Below are positions 1-8,759 of a stretch of 64,000 nt of DNA, in pieces. The stretch's first letter is position 1; each line of letters opens with the position of its first letter. This stretch comes from Euglena gracilis (lineage: Eukaryota > Euglenida > Euglenophyceae > Euglenales), in NCBI GenBank assembly GCA_039621445.1, contig CP154955.1, forward strand, positions 16,042,139-16,106,138, in the 5' to 3' direction. Both the position numbers and the translations under genes were made by a program. The notes under the pieces were generated by a model. The model saw only the letters and a list, made by a program, of their open reading frames with translations. It searched no databases and was not told the DNA's origin.

Positions 1-21
1 TCGGCCGGATGAGGACGTTGC
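1..21 (-). CDS. ABC1 kinase exon 10, partial at window edge
   Basis: After acceptor CCGCCCCAG the exon reads GC AAC GTC CTC ATC CGG CCG. With the previous phase-1 base this gives G-NVLIRP, completing HCDPHPGNVLI. The exon continues beyond position 1. Confidence 0.88.
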
Positions 22-2685
22 CTGGGGCGGGGCAGAGAGCGAGACCTGCCATTGCAAGGGTTTGTGAGGCACGGCATACGCGACCCCCGCAGCGAAAGGC
101 CTGGTTGGGGGGGGGGGGTTGCCCCCCAACCACCACAGCACCGCGCAAAGAAAAATTCCTTCGGCAGCGAAGGAATTGGACCAAAAGATCGGTGCCCCCG
201 GAAATATGGGAAAGTAAGTCTGGTGGTGGGGGGGGGGTTCGGACCTCCCCCCACCCATGAGGTTTCGAGGATTCCCGGGCACGACCCCCCCCCCCCCAGG
301 GAAACTGTCACCTGACAGGTCCCCCGTGCTGGGGACAGGTTCTTGGTATCTGCTGCGGTCATCATGAACCCTTGAGACAAGTTTAGCGCGTTGGCAAACG
401 CCAAATGCAGGTCGTAAGACACGCTGGTTCTGCAGCGGGGGGGTAACTACCAGGGTGCGGGTCGCAGTGGACGAAGCCGTGGGTGAAGACCATCTCTGCG
501 AACACTTCTGTCAACTGCCGAACCACTTGGCGGGGGTCGAGCCCTGGAGGAGAAATGCATTTCATTTGGATTCACATTTACTTTATTGGTTTTATTACTT
601 CACCAATCAAACAATTCATCAATTCAATAGACTCAATTTTCATTTTGAACTCACCGTGCACAGGGGGGGGGGAATTGATATCGGAGGCCTTCGGAAAAAT
701 TGGGGCAAATTGCGGAAAAATTGCGGAACTTGCACTTTTGGGAAAATGTACACTTCTGCCAATATTTATCTCGAACTGGGAGACAGACTCTGACCGGGAC
801 CAGACTGCGGGGAGGTCGTTGGATAGGGGATGAAAAAAGGTGCCCTCCGACTGAATGGTCAGTTGTAGACGAGAATTTTTTAGGTAAAAAAAAACTTCCG
901 CAGACTAGCTGACCCCCGAGCCGTTTTCACTGGGTGGCATAGGTCCGCCCCTTAGTCACGGTCCAGGACCCAGTTTTTTTTTTCCTCGGGCAGGTCCACA
1001 TGTGGGGGGGTGGGGATCACACCCGGCCCTACCAGAGGGAAAGCCTCGGTCAATGGTACAAGCAAGCAATGCTGGAAGTGTCTGAGAAAAATTTCACAAA
1101 ATTTCAAAATTTTTTTAAATCATTTTGCAACATTGATATATGTTTTGCGCTGTTATTTACTTTATTCCCCCAGCAAAAAAAATCAAAAAACATGATTTTT
1201 GTAACTTTGGAACACGCCGATTTCAGAAGTATGGAATTTATTGGCTGAAAACTCCAAAATTGACAAAGAATCTGGTCAAGGATGCGGAAGAAGAAAATGA
1301 GAAAAAACCTTAAAAAAGGCCATGGATTTGCCCAATTTTGCCAAAATCAGCAAAATTTGGCAAAATTACAACTTTTTTTTGGCAAAATTACAACGAACAA
1401 CGAATTTGCAAACAAGTTCCTGCTTTCCTTGTGAAACATTCAAAAAAAATGCCGGTCACTCATCCATTTCAGGCTTATGTGGAGAAATTGCGAAAAGGGG
1501 GAAAAAACACAGAGAAATTGCAGAGAATTGTTGAAATTGCAGAAAATTGCGAAAAAAAGGCGAAATTGCGGAAAAATTTCAGATATCAATTCTCCCCTGC
1601 TGCATGGGTGAATGCATATATATTGTGCTTTTAACATATGCAAACCTTTAACAGACCATTGGGTTGAAGAGTTGGTGAGCTCTAAACAGAGAGCATTTGG
1701 CCGGCAATACAAAACACAGCCAAGCACAAGATAGTCCTAGCATATGAAATTTCCGGTGAAAAAATGAATTTCCTTCTGGGACCTTTGGACAAAATCCTTT
1801 GGACAAAAAACATATTTAAGGTGAGAAATAAAACCAACCCAAAATGCTCATGCTCATTCCTTCTTAGTTTCTGCATTCTGATTTCTTCCGGAAAACCTCA
1901 CTGCCCAGAAAATTTGACGGAATCAATGGGTTGCCCGTAAAGATTTCATTGGTTGATTGGAAGGTTAAGAGATGAAAAAATGTTCTGTTTGCACGATATT
2001 TTCTGGCCACATCAGATGTGCTGCCCTGGTGCTTCCGGTCCATTTCACATCCGCACACCCAGCCGCCGAATGGTCTCCACGTCAGCCAGGGAGGAGCCCT
2101 CCTCGAAATCCATCGTCAGGACACGGGGGCTGGAGAGGTCCCTGAGGAGAGGGGTAGAGATGGGCTTTACGTTGCCAGATTACACATTATACAGACATTA
2201 CCCCATGCCCGATGACACCAAAAGAAATGACCGAAAGTACTTTGTGGGAACACATAAGTGGTGCAATTCACAGCCAGATGGATGGGTATAGGTGCGACTG
2301 AGCCTGGTGGCAGTCCAGGAAAGGGCAGCTGACTCCCAGATTGTTGCGAAGCCCCCCAGAGCCTCTCCGGGACACACGCCGGTGGACGGCGGGGACCACC
2401 ACGTGGGGCGCGAAGGGGCGGCACAGCTCCCGGCAGCGGTCGGCGTTGTCCGCCTCGTGCAGGAAGTCCAGCTCCTGGGGCAGGTTGAGCCGCATCTCTG
2501 CCACCTGTCCAGGGCCGTGCAAGGATTGAAAGACCAAAGGCATGCCACGCACGCAAAACATGGCAAATAAACAAACAAACAAACATGGCACGCACGCGCA
2601 CGTGCCGTGCACGCACACACGCATGCACACGTACACATGCGCGTGTGCACGTAAACACCCCCACCCACCCACCCACCCACCCACC

Positions 2686-2738
<53 letters not shown>

Positions 2739-5700
2739 GCAATGACGCACGCAGCTACGGAACACCAGCCACTGGAATCCGAAATCGGGCCAGACAAGCC
2801 GCACGGCACGCAGCAGGGCCTCCGCCGCCGTGATCTCCCCGGCCGCCATCCGCCGCAGCGCCCGGTGCTGCACCTTGACCGCCACCTTGCGGCCATCCCG
2901 CAGCCGGGCAACGTGCACCTGCCGGCCCGATGTGACGGGGGAGGGAAAAGAGGGGAAGGACCATACAATTTTTTACCGACCCCCGGGGGGGAGGGGGGTC
3001 ACTCCACTTTTCGAAAAACCAGTCAGTCACTTTTTTTTTCTTCGGGAAGCCAGTCAGTCACTACCCCCCCCCCCGGGGGTCGGCCACTCTGGAATCCAAA
3101 AGAAATTTGACCCAAAACATGAAAAAAAAAGGACAAAATTTTTTTCCGGCGCCTTCGGCGCCGGGTCACTTTTGTGGTTTTTTTTGCCGATCCCCCCCCC
3201 GGGGGGGGGGGGGTCCGGGCCAAAAACCAGTCAGTCACTCTGAAAAAACCAGTCACCTCCCCCCGGGGGGGGGGGGGTGGAACAGTGACTAAGTGATTGT
3301 ATGGGAAAGACACATGAGCAGCTCACTGTCGAATGCCGGGTTTGCTATGAATGTGAACCCTGACAATTTCCACGCTCTCGGGGCTGACAATTTATTAATT
3401 ATTAAATGTTATTTATTTATTTATTTATCATATCATATCATATCATATCATATCAGAGCAGATCATCAGAGCATCAGATCATATCATATCAGAGCATATC
3501 ATATCAGAGAGATTATATATATTATATTATATTATAGGAGAGGAGATTATATTATATTATATTATATATTATATTATATTATATTTATATTATATTATAT
3601 TATATATTATGTTGTATTATATTATATTGTATTATATTATATTATATTACATTATATTATATTATATTATATTATTTATTGTTATATTTATTCATTCATT
3701 TATCAATTATTTATTATTTTTTTCTTCATTGGAGGGGGGGTAAGCCACTGAGGGATGTCTATGAAAAACCCAGTTGGACTGGCAAAACGCCCTGTCCTGC
3801 CGATGCAATAAAACAACCTCCAGGACATACACAGGCATATGTGGCAGAATGGTATTCCCCATTCCCCACTCACCTGAGCCAGAGATGCAGAGGCGATGGG
3901 GGTGTCCGAAAACTCAGCAAACAATTCGTCTGGGGTGTGTCCGAAATCCTCCTGCAGAGAAAAGTGTGCTGGGGGGGGGAGGCGACAGGCAAAAGGCAGA
4001 GAGGCTTGAAATCCCAAGAAAAGATGTTCTAACTCCTATCATGGAATGGAAGCGGTTGACGCCAAACCCAGGCAGCACCTGCGAGGTAAGGAAACAATTG
4101 CGGGCTCTGCCTGCCGTCAGCACCAGCATGGCGCGTTGTAGCCGCGACAATGACTATCACCAAACCCCGTTGTGGCGCGGCCATCATCGCTGTCTTCTTC
4201 GTCACAAGATCCACTGCCCGCCGACACACCTGGAACACAGCGCGGACGTCCTCCAGCGAGCTGCACGGTGTGTCGTCCCCATCACACCGCTTCCCTGCCA
4301 CGCCCCCAACCCCCTGGATTGGACCCCAACAGCGGAATTCTGTTTGGGGGGGGGGGTGTACGGGAAGGCCTGGTGGGGGGAGGTGGTCGACCCCCCCACC
4401 CAACACAGCATTTTTCACGGATTTTTTTTTTAACAAAACTTTCCCGGTGCCAAAGGCGCCGGATTTTTTTGGGGTCGAAAATTGGTGCTCCCAGAAATAC
4501 GGGAAGAGGTAGTGAAGGGGGGTGGTCGACCGCCCCCCCCCCCCCCACCACCCTGGCTGTTTGACCGATTCCCGTACTGCCCTGGGGGGGGACGATCGGA
4601 TAGCGGCGCGGCCGTAGCAGGCGCGCATGGCCTGGACGTACGCGTTGGGCACCATGTAGTCCATCATGCCCAGGTGCTGCCCCACCTAAACGTGGCATGG
4701 CGGGGGGGGGGGGCGGGCCACGAGGTTGACGAACGTCACATGTGTGCACACGTCGCAGACAACCAAAGCACACGGCAAAGAGACAGGTCTGGATTGGAAG
4801 CTAAACGTTATATACCGAGGTGCAAATGGACCCAAATTGACTCCTGCCCCCCTCCCTCGAGACATTGAAACCTTTTAGTTCACTTATTACCTCCCATTGC
4901 AACGACTCAGGCGGAACCATCAAATCGGGTCTTCTAGCCCCCAGGCGGTCTCCAAATAGTGAAAGGGTTACTGCCTCTCCTGTTTGTGCACTCACACAGC
5001 AGCTTCTGGTGGAGGAAGGGGGGATATGCACAATGACTGGATATCTCAGGCCAGCCCGGGGTGCATTGTTTGGCGACATGCTTTACATTATTTTTCAACC
5101 ATTTTATATTCGCTTGGACCATTCAGCTCTTTTGAAATCTTCAGCCCAATGATTCCATTTCAACTTCCACCCAAGGGGTGCGAGTTGATGTGCCGAGCTT
5201 AAAAAAAGGGACAGGACCTGCTTAAGGTGAAAATTTTTGAAATTTGGACCTGCTGATTCCCTGCAGGATTGATATCGCCAGAACAAGAAAGGCACTTCTG
5301 TTGCTTGTTAAGACCCCGGACGGCCAAACAAGAAAAAATTCTAGCACGGAACTCGAATTTCAGTGGCAGATTTATCTACAAGATAAATCTCTTCATAAAT
5401 AAGTCAGAGGTGAGAACAGGTGAGAACCAACCCAGTGTCTGAAAAAGTAATCCCAAGGAGCCAACCTTCAGGTATAGACCGCGGTTGCGGAAGAACAAGG
5501 CTCGAAGGCGGGCAGCGTTAGGTTGAGACATCACTGTTGAGCCGATGTGAGGGAGAGTCTCCCTCCCCCAGCCTCCCTGCGTACCAGCGCACCCATGGAC
5601 ACCAAAATGACAATCAAGGACTGGACGGGGGACGTTCAAGCGGCAAGGGTTGTATGGGCATCGGCATTGCTGTGAAAAGTGACAAACTCGACGGTTTGTA

Positions 5701-7165
5701 CACTCCCCGTTCATTGGGCAAGGGGGTTCTTTGGATGGGGGGGGGGGGCAGGTACCCCATCGGCCAGCCAAACCACTTGAAAGGCGGTGAGACACACAGC
5801 AATGCCTGGCTGCGGTGGTGCGCCTCCGCCATCGCAGTGGTTCGGGCGTCCCCTGTGAGCAGGGGGGGGGGGAGTATGCAACTTGGCCCTTCAAATGATG
5901 CAAGTCAAAAAAATTCAAAAAAATGCAAAAAATAAAAAATGCAAAAATGCAAAAAAATGCAACTTGCATAAAACCCCTGAGAAAAGGCTGGAATATAACA
6001 GAGTTTTGCTGCCTAAAATCCGTAAACATGCGACAATGCCGGTGTACCTGTCAATGATTCACAAAGAAGACCTCCTGGAAGACAACGGCAAGCACTGAAG
6101 CTTTGAAAATCAACATGAATGGCACCTGCACGTTCAGTCTAAGCAAATCGTCCCTCCAGGTCAACAAAAACAAACTCGGAAAACATTCACTCCTCTGCAA
6201 AGCTGCCTTTTAATAGGGTGAAAGTATCAAAGACCCCAGGCAACTGCAGAGGGACCAGAGACAAAACATGACATGGCGACCAACTGCAAATTTTTTTTCC
6301 AGGGCAAAATATTTTATGTAAAAAATGAAAAAAAATGCAAAAAATGCAAATTTCGGAAAAACCTGATTGTGCAAAAATAAATGCAAATTATGCAAGTTGC
6401 ATATCCCCCCCCCCCTACTGTGAGGCAGTGCCTGTGTGACAGACTAGACTTGACTGACATCCCCCCTCTAACAGTACAGGATTGCTGACTTGCCTGCTTT
6501 GGCAGTTGGCAATGCTTTTGGGCCTGCTTTTAAATATTTTGTTGAGATTGTGCATGTGTTCGTGTGCGTGCCTTATGTGTTCCTTGCGGGCTTCACCAGT
6601 CACACCCACCCAGCAACGGACGGATTCGCCCTGCATTGGGTGTTGGGGCGAACCGCCATTGGCACTGTGGCATGCCCCCCGACGTGGAGACCAAAACCAC
6701 AACGGGATATGCCGATAGATAGATAGGTACCCCCCTGGGCTGCGAAGGCCTGGTGGGGGCGGGTATCCCCCCCCCCCAGGAAAAAAATCCCTCAGCCCGA
6801 AAGCACCGAGGAGAAACCTAATTTAAACCTAAAAACCCAAAAACAATTCAATTTGAACCTAAAAATCAGCGCCTCCGGAAAAACGGGAAGGCCAGGCGGG
6901 GGCTGGGGGGGGGGGTCGACCAGCCCCACCTGGTCATGAACGGTCGACCCCCCCCCCCACCCAAAGCGTTTTGGGGATTCCCGTAAAGCCCTGCCTCTCC
7001 CCCAACCGGACGCCGGCACACCGTCCAGGCCCCAGAGGGCCCAGCTGTAGTCCCCCACCACGACGGCGGTGGTGCGGGCGCAGCGGGTCCACCGCGCGCA
7101 GGCGTCGAAGGCGTCCCCGGCAGGCGGCGGCCCCGGGCCGACGGGCGGACCCGAATTGGCCAAAC
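1..7165 (-). CDS. ABC1/ADCK-type (UbiB family) atypical kinase gene, 10 exons seen, 3' end outside window
   Basis: Ten short exons on the minus strand join in frame and read through the ABC1 kinase core in order. They carry an N-terminal conserved block (ARTTAVVVGDY), the KxGQ motif split over an intron (LYLK | VGQHLG), the alanine-rich ASASLAQ loop, the catalytic lysine strand VAVKVQH, the helix NLPQELDFLHE, the strand RVLTMDFEEG and the catalytic loop HCDPHPGN. These features define the UbiB/ADCK family, whose members act in mitochondria or plastids and are tied to quinone or lipid metabolism. The GQHLGxxDYxxP stretch and the spacing resemble ADCK1-type proteins, but the subtype is an inference. 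Nine introns of 232 to about 1,515 nt carry dispersed repeats. Donors are mostly GTG-type. The C-terminal part lies left of position 1. The true N-terminus, and perhaps a small exon between 5533 and 7022, were not found. Confidence 0.88.
100..300. repeat. Dispersed G/C-run element, family D
   Basis: Within the last ABC1 kinase intron seen. It combines a GGCCTGGTTGGGG tract, a CCCGGAAATATGGGAAA core and facing C-runs. Related copies lie at 4330-4590, 6735-7010, 7180-7490, 38390-38600 and 56470-56680. It carries no coding sequence. Confidence 0.5.
451..543 (-). CDS. ABC1 kinase exon 9 (catalytic loop HCDPHPG)
   Basis: A 93-nt exon with acceptor TTCTCCTCCAG and donor GTAGTT. It reads LDPRQVVRQLTEVFAEMVFT and then HGFVHCDPHP. 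The aspartate in HCD is the expected catalytic residue. The last glycine codon is split with the next exon. Confidence 0.93.
544..2058. other. Intron of the ABC1 kinase gene
   Basis: About 1.5 kb, AT-rich, with G-runs near 665 and 1000 and A-rich stretches with repeated AAATTGCGGAAAAATT words at 690-730 and 1480-1580. I see no coding exon or structured RNA in it. Confidence 0.6.
2059..2141 (-). CDS. ABC1 kinase exon 8 (RVLTMDFEEG)
   Basis: An 83-nt exon between acceptor CTCCTCAG and donor GTGTGC. It reads DLSSPRVLTMDFEEGSSLAD and then VETIRRL, the hinge strand and following helix of the kinase fold. Confidence 0.92.
2374..2504 (-). CDS. ABC1 kinase exon 7 (NLPQELDFLHE helix)
   Basis: The acceptor is GGACAG. 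It reads VAEMRLNLPQELDFLHEADN and on to the strand HVVVPAVHRR. The donor choice (GT at 2373) is set by phase: two bases remain and the next exon supplies one. Two overlapping GT dinucleotides just upstream do not keep frame. Confidence 0.88.
2585..2738. repeat. CACG / CCCA / CA microsatellite
   Basis: GCACGC words, then a CCCA tetranucleotide run and a pure CA run, between ABC1 kinase exons 6 and 7. In the pre-mRNA this is a UG-rich tract. Confidence 0.9.
2766..2918 (-). CDS. ABC1 kinase exon 6 (catalytic lysine strand)
   Basis: A 153-nt, 51-codon exon in phase 0 at both ends. It reads VHVARLRDGRKVAVKVQH, with the ATP-binding lysine in VAVKVQH, then the helix EITAAEALLRAVRLVWPDF ending FQWL. 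The next exon continues VAEMRLNLPQELDF. Confidence 0.93.
2935..3300. repeat. Dispersed element family F (AACCAGTCAGTCACT)
   Basis: A C/G-run element holding several AACCAGTCAGTCAC words. It has a perfect 19-nt stem-loop at 3146-3164 (CCGGCGCC-TTC-GGCGCCGG) and facing CCCC/GGGG tracts. Related copies are at 48890-49195 and 53845-54030, in introns of the solenoid gene. Confidence 0.6.
3425..3690. repeat. TATCA and ATTAT/ATATT pentanucleotide arrays
   Basis: Almost pure A/T except TATCA units at the left end. It lies in the intron between ABC1 kinase exons 5 and 6. Confidence 0.9.
3874..3951 (-). CDS. ABC1 kinase exon 5 (alanine-rich nucleotide loop)
   Basis: A 78-nt, 26-codon exon with a textbook acceptor TTTTCTCTGCAG and donor GTGAGT. 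It reads EDFGHTPDELFAEF and then SDTPIASASLAQ, the A-rich loop that replaces the glycine-rich loop in ABC1 kinases. Confidence 0.92.
4230..4260 (-). CDS. ABC1 kinase exon 4, 31-nt microexon
   Basis: The acceptor is GTGCAG and the donor GTGTGT. One base completes a serine codon, and then LEDVRAVFQ is read in phase 0. Without this microexon the helix between the KxGQ block and EDFG would be missing, so its place is forced by homology as well as by phase. Confidence 0.8.
4330..4590. repeat. Dispersed G/C-run element, family D
   Basis: G-run, GGTGGTCGACCCCCC, a GGTGCCAAAGGCGCCGG stem-loop near 4446, then CCCAGAAATACGGGAAG and a second GTCGACC with C-run. It fills most of the intron between ABC1 kinase exons 3 and 4. 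Confidence 0.55.
4594..4685 (-). CDS. ABC1 kinase exon 3 (KxGQ motif, GQHLGMMDYMVP)
   Basis: A 92-nt exon after acceptor TTTAG that starts GTG GGG CAG (V-G-Q). It continues through MMDYMVPNAYVQAMRACYGR and ends in phase 2 at donor GTCCCC. The joined product, IRS-SLEDVRAVFQ, keeps the family pattern of this helix. Confidence 0.85.
4686..5465. other. Intron of the ABC1 kinase gene
   Basis: 780 bases of mixed composition with no recognised repeat, exon or RNA gene. Confidence 0.5.
5466..5533 (-). CDS. ABC1 kinase exon 2 (helix before KxGQ)
   Basis: A 68-nt exon between acceptor CTCAACAG and donor GTTGGC. It reads MSQPNAARLRALFFRNRG and then LYLK, ending in phase 0 with the lysine of the KxGQ motif. 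The valine-glycine-glutamine follows directly in the next exon. Confidence 0.85.
5534..6734. other. Intron of the ABC1 kinase gene with ATGCAAAA tracts
   Basis: Two A-rich stretches of repeated AATGCAAAA words (5895-5965 and 6315-6400, family G) and G-runs near 5740 and 5865. A short exon encoding roughly ten residues might be missing here, because the joined protein is slightly short between the N-terminal block and the KxGQ helix. I could not place one. Confidence 0.5.
6735..7010. repeat. Dispersed G/C-run element, family D
   Basis: GCGAAGGCCTGGTGGGGG, AAAACGGGAAGGCC and GGTCGACC with long C-runs, ending just downstream of ABC1 kinase exon 1. Confidence 0.5.
7022..7165 (-). CDS. ABC1 kinase exon 1 seen (N-terminal conserved block)
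   Basis: Reads about 47 residues ending ARTTAVVVGDYSWALWGLD. This matches the conserved region before the KxGQ motif in ADCK proteins. The donor is GTGTGC after one base of a codon (phase 1), which fits the next exon's two leading bases. The acceptor AACAG at 7166 is the best candidate but is weak, and the first 15 or so residues are proline/glycine-rich, so the 5' boundary and the start codon are uncertain. Confidence 0.6.
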
Positions 7166-7179
7166 CTGTTCAACGTTTT

Positions 7180-7490
7180 GAGGCCAAGTCGGTGGGCGGT
7201 GGCGTGGTGGGTGGGGGGCGACCCCCCCCCCCCCCTCCCGGGTAGGAGAGGTCGACCCCCCCCCACCAGGCCTTCCCGTACAGCCCTGACCTTGCGTGAC
7301 TCCACCCCCACCCCCACTCGGGGATGCCTGGATGGGCTTTAAACACTGGGTGGGTGGGTGGGTGGGTGGGTGGGTTGGGGCAGAAACCTAAAAATCGGCG
7401 CCTTGGAAATACGGAAAGGGGTGGTGGGGGGTCGACCCCCCCCCAACCCACAACCCATGAATCTATAGGGTTGCGGGGATTCCTGTACAG
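7180..7490. repeat. Dispersed G/C-run element, family D, with GGGT run
   Basis: Two GGTCGACCCCCC words, an 8-unit GGGT tetranucleotide run near 7348-7375, and GGAAATACGGAAAGG. It lies directly upstream of the first ABC1 kinase exon seen. Confidence 0.5.
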
Positions 7491-7952
7491 ATCTGCGCGG
7501 GGTTTATTGAATATGCGGCACGGACCACTGACTCCGAAAAAAAGGTTTGAAAAAAGGCAGGCAACTGCCCACGGAAGCATACAAAGAGAAGGGAAACATG
7601 CCAAGAGAATGGAAACAGAAAAAAAAAGCGGCAGTGGGAACCCTGAAAAACATGGGAACTGACTCTTTACTCAATCCAGAAGGGTCGGAGAAGAATGGGG
7701 CCCTTCTCAGAGGCAATGGAACTACAGCAAGCAGCCCCCATTCCCCATTTTTTTGCCAGGAAACCCAATCAAACATGAGATGGGCCGAGGCGAGTACTTT
7801 CTGGCTGGGTCACTGAAACTCCGAAGCCGAGGCCTGGCCACGATCCGCTGCGTAGAGTGCCCCGGCCCCCATGGCCCCTGTGGGCAGGGTGGGCACGCTT
7901 GGCCACCCCCCTGCCATTCCCTGGCAACGTGTACACTGCGTATTCTTTGGGG
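7491..7952. other. Non-coding stretch upstream of the ABC1 kinase gene
   Basis: Mixed composition. No splice-bounded exon, TATA box or RNA gene was recognised. The promoter and first exon of the kinase gene may lie here or in the following 3 kb. Confidence 0.4.
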
Positions 7953-8737
7953 GGTGATGTGATGTGATGTGATGTGACGTGATGTGATGTGATGTGACGT
8001 GATGTGATGTGATGTGATGTGATGTGACGTGATGTGATGTGATGTGACGTGATGTGATGTGATGTGACGTGATGTGATGTGATGTGATGTCATGTGATGT
8101 GACGTGATGTGATGTGACGTGATGTGATGTGATGTGACGTGAGGTGATGTGATGTGATGTGATTGATGTAATGTGATGTGACGTGATGTGATGTGACGTG
8201 ATGTGATGTGATGTAATGTGATGTGATGTGACGTGATGTGATGTGATGTGAGGTGATGTGATGTGATGTGATTGATGTAATGTGATGTGACGTGATGTGA
8301 TGTGACGTGATGTGATGTGACGTGATGTGACGTGACGTGAGGTGATGTGACGTGACGTGATGTGATGTGATGTGATGTGACGTGACGTGACGTGAGGTGA
8401 TGTGACGTGACGTGATGTGATGTGATGTGATGTGACGTGATGTGATGTGATGTGATGTCATGTGATGTGACGTGATGTGATGTGAGGTGATGTGATGTGA
8501 TGTGATTGATGTAATGTGATGTGACGTGATGTGATGTGACGTGATATGATGTGATGTGATGTGACGTGACGTGATGTGATGTGACGTGATGTGACGTGAC
8601 GTGAGGTGAGGTGAGGTGATGTGACGTGATGTGATGTGATGTGAGGTGATGTGATTTGATGTGATTGATGTAATGTGATGTGACGTGATGTGATGTGACG
8701 TGATGTGATGTGATGTGATGTGACGTGACGTGAGGTA
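7953..8737 (+). repeat. GTGAT/GTGAC pentanucleotide array
   Basis: About 155 head-to-tail 5-bp units, almost all GTGAT or GTGAC, with a few GTGAG units and GTGATTGATGTAAT interruptions that recur about every 120-240 bp. The open frames on the other strand (repeating S-H-H-I-T) are by-products. The same pentamer appears at 11541-11622 and 33128-33258 in the opposite orientation. Confidence 0.95.
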
Positions 8738-8759
8738 ACATGACGTGGGGTGGGGTCGT

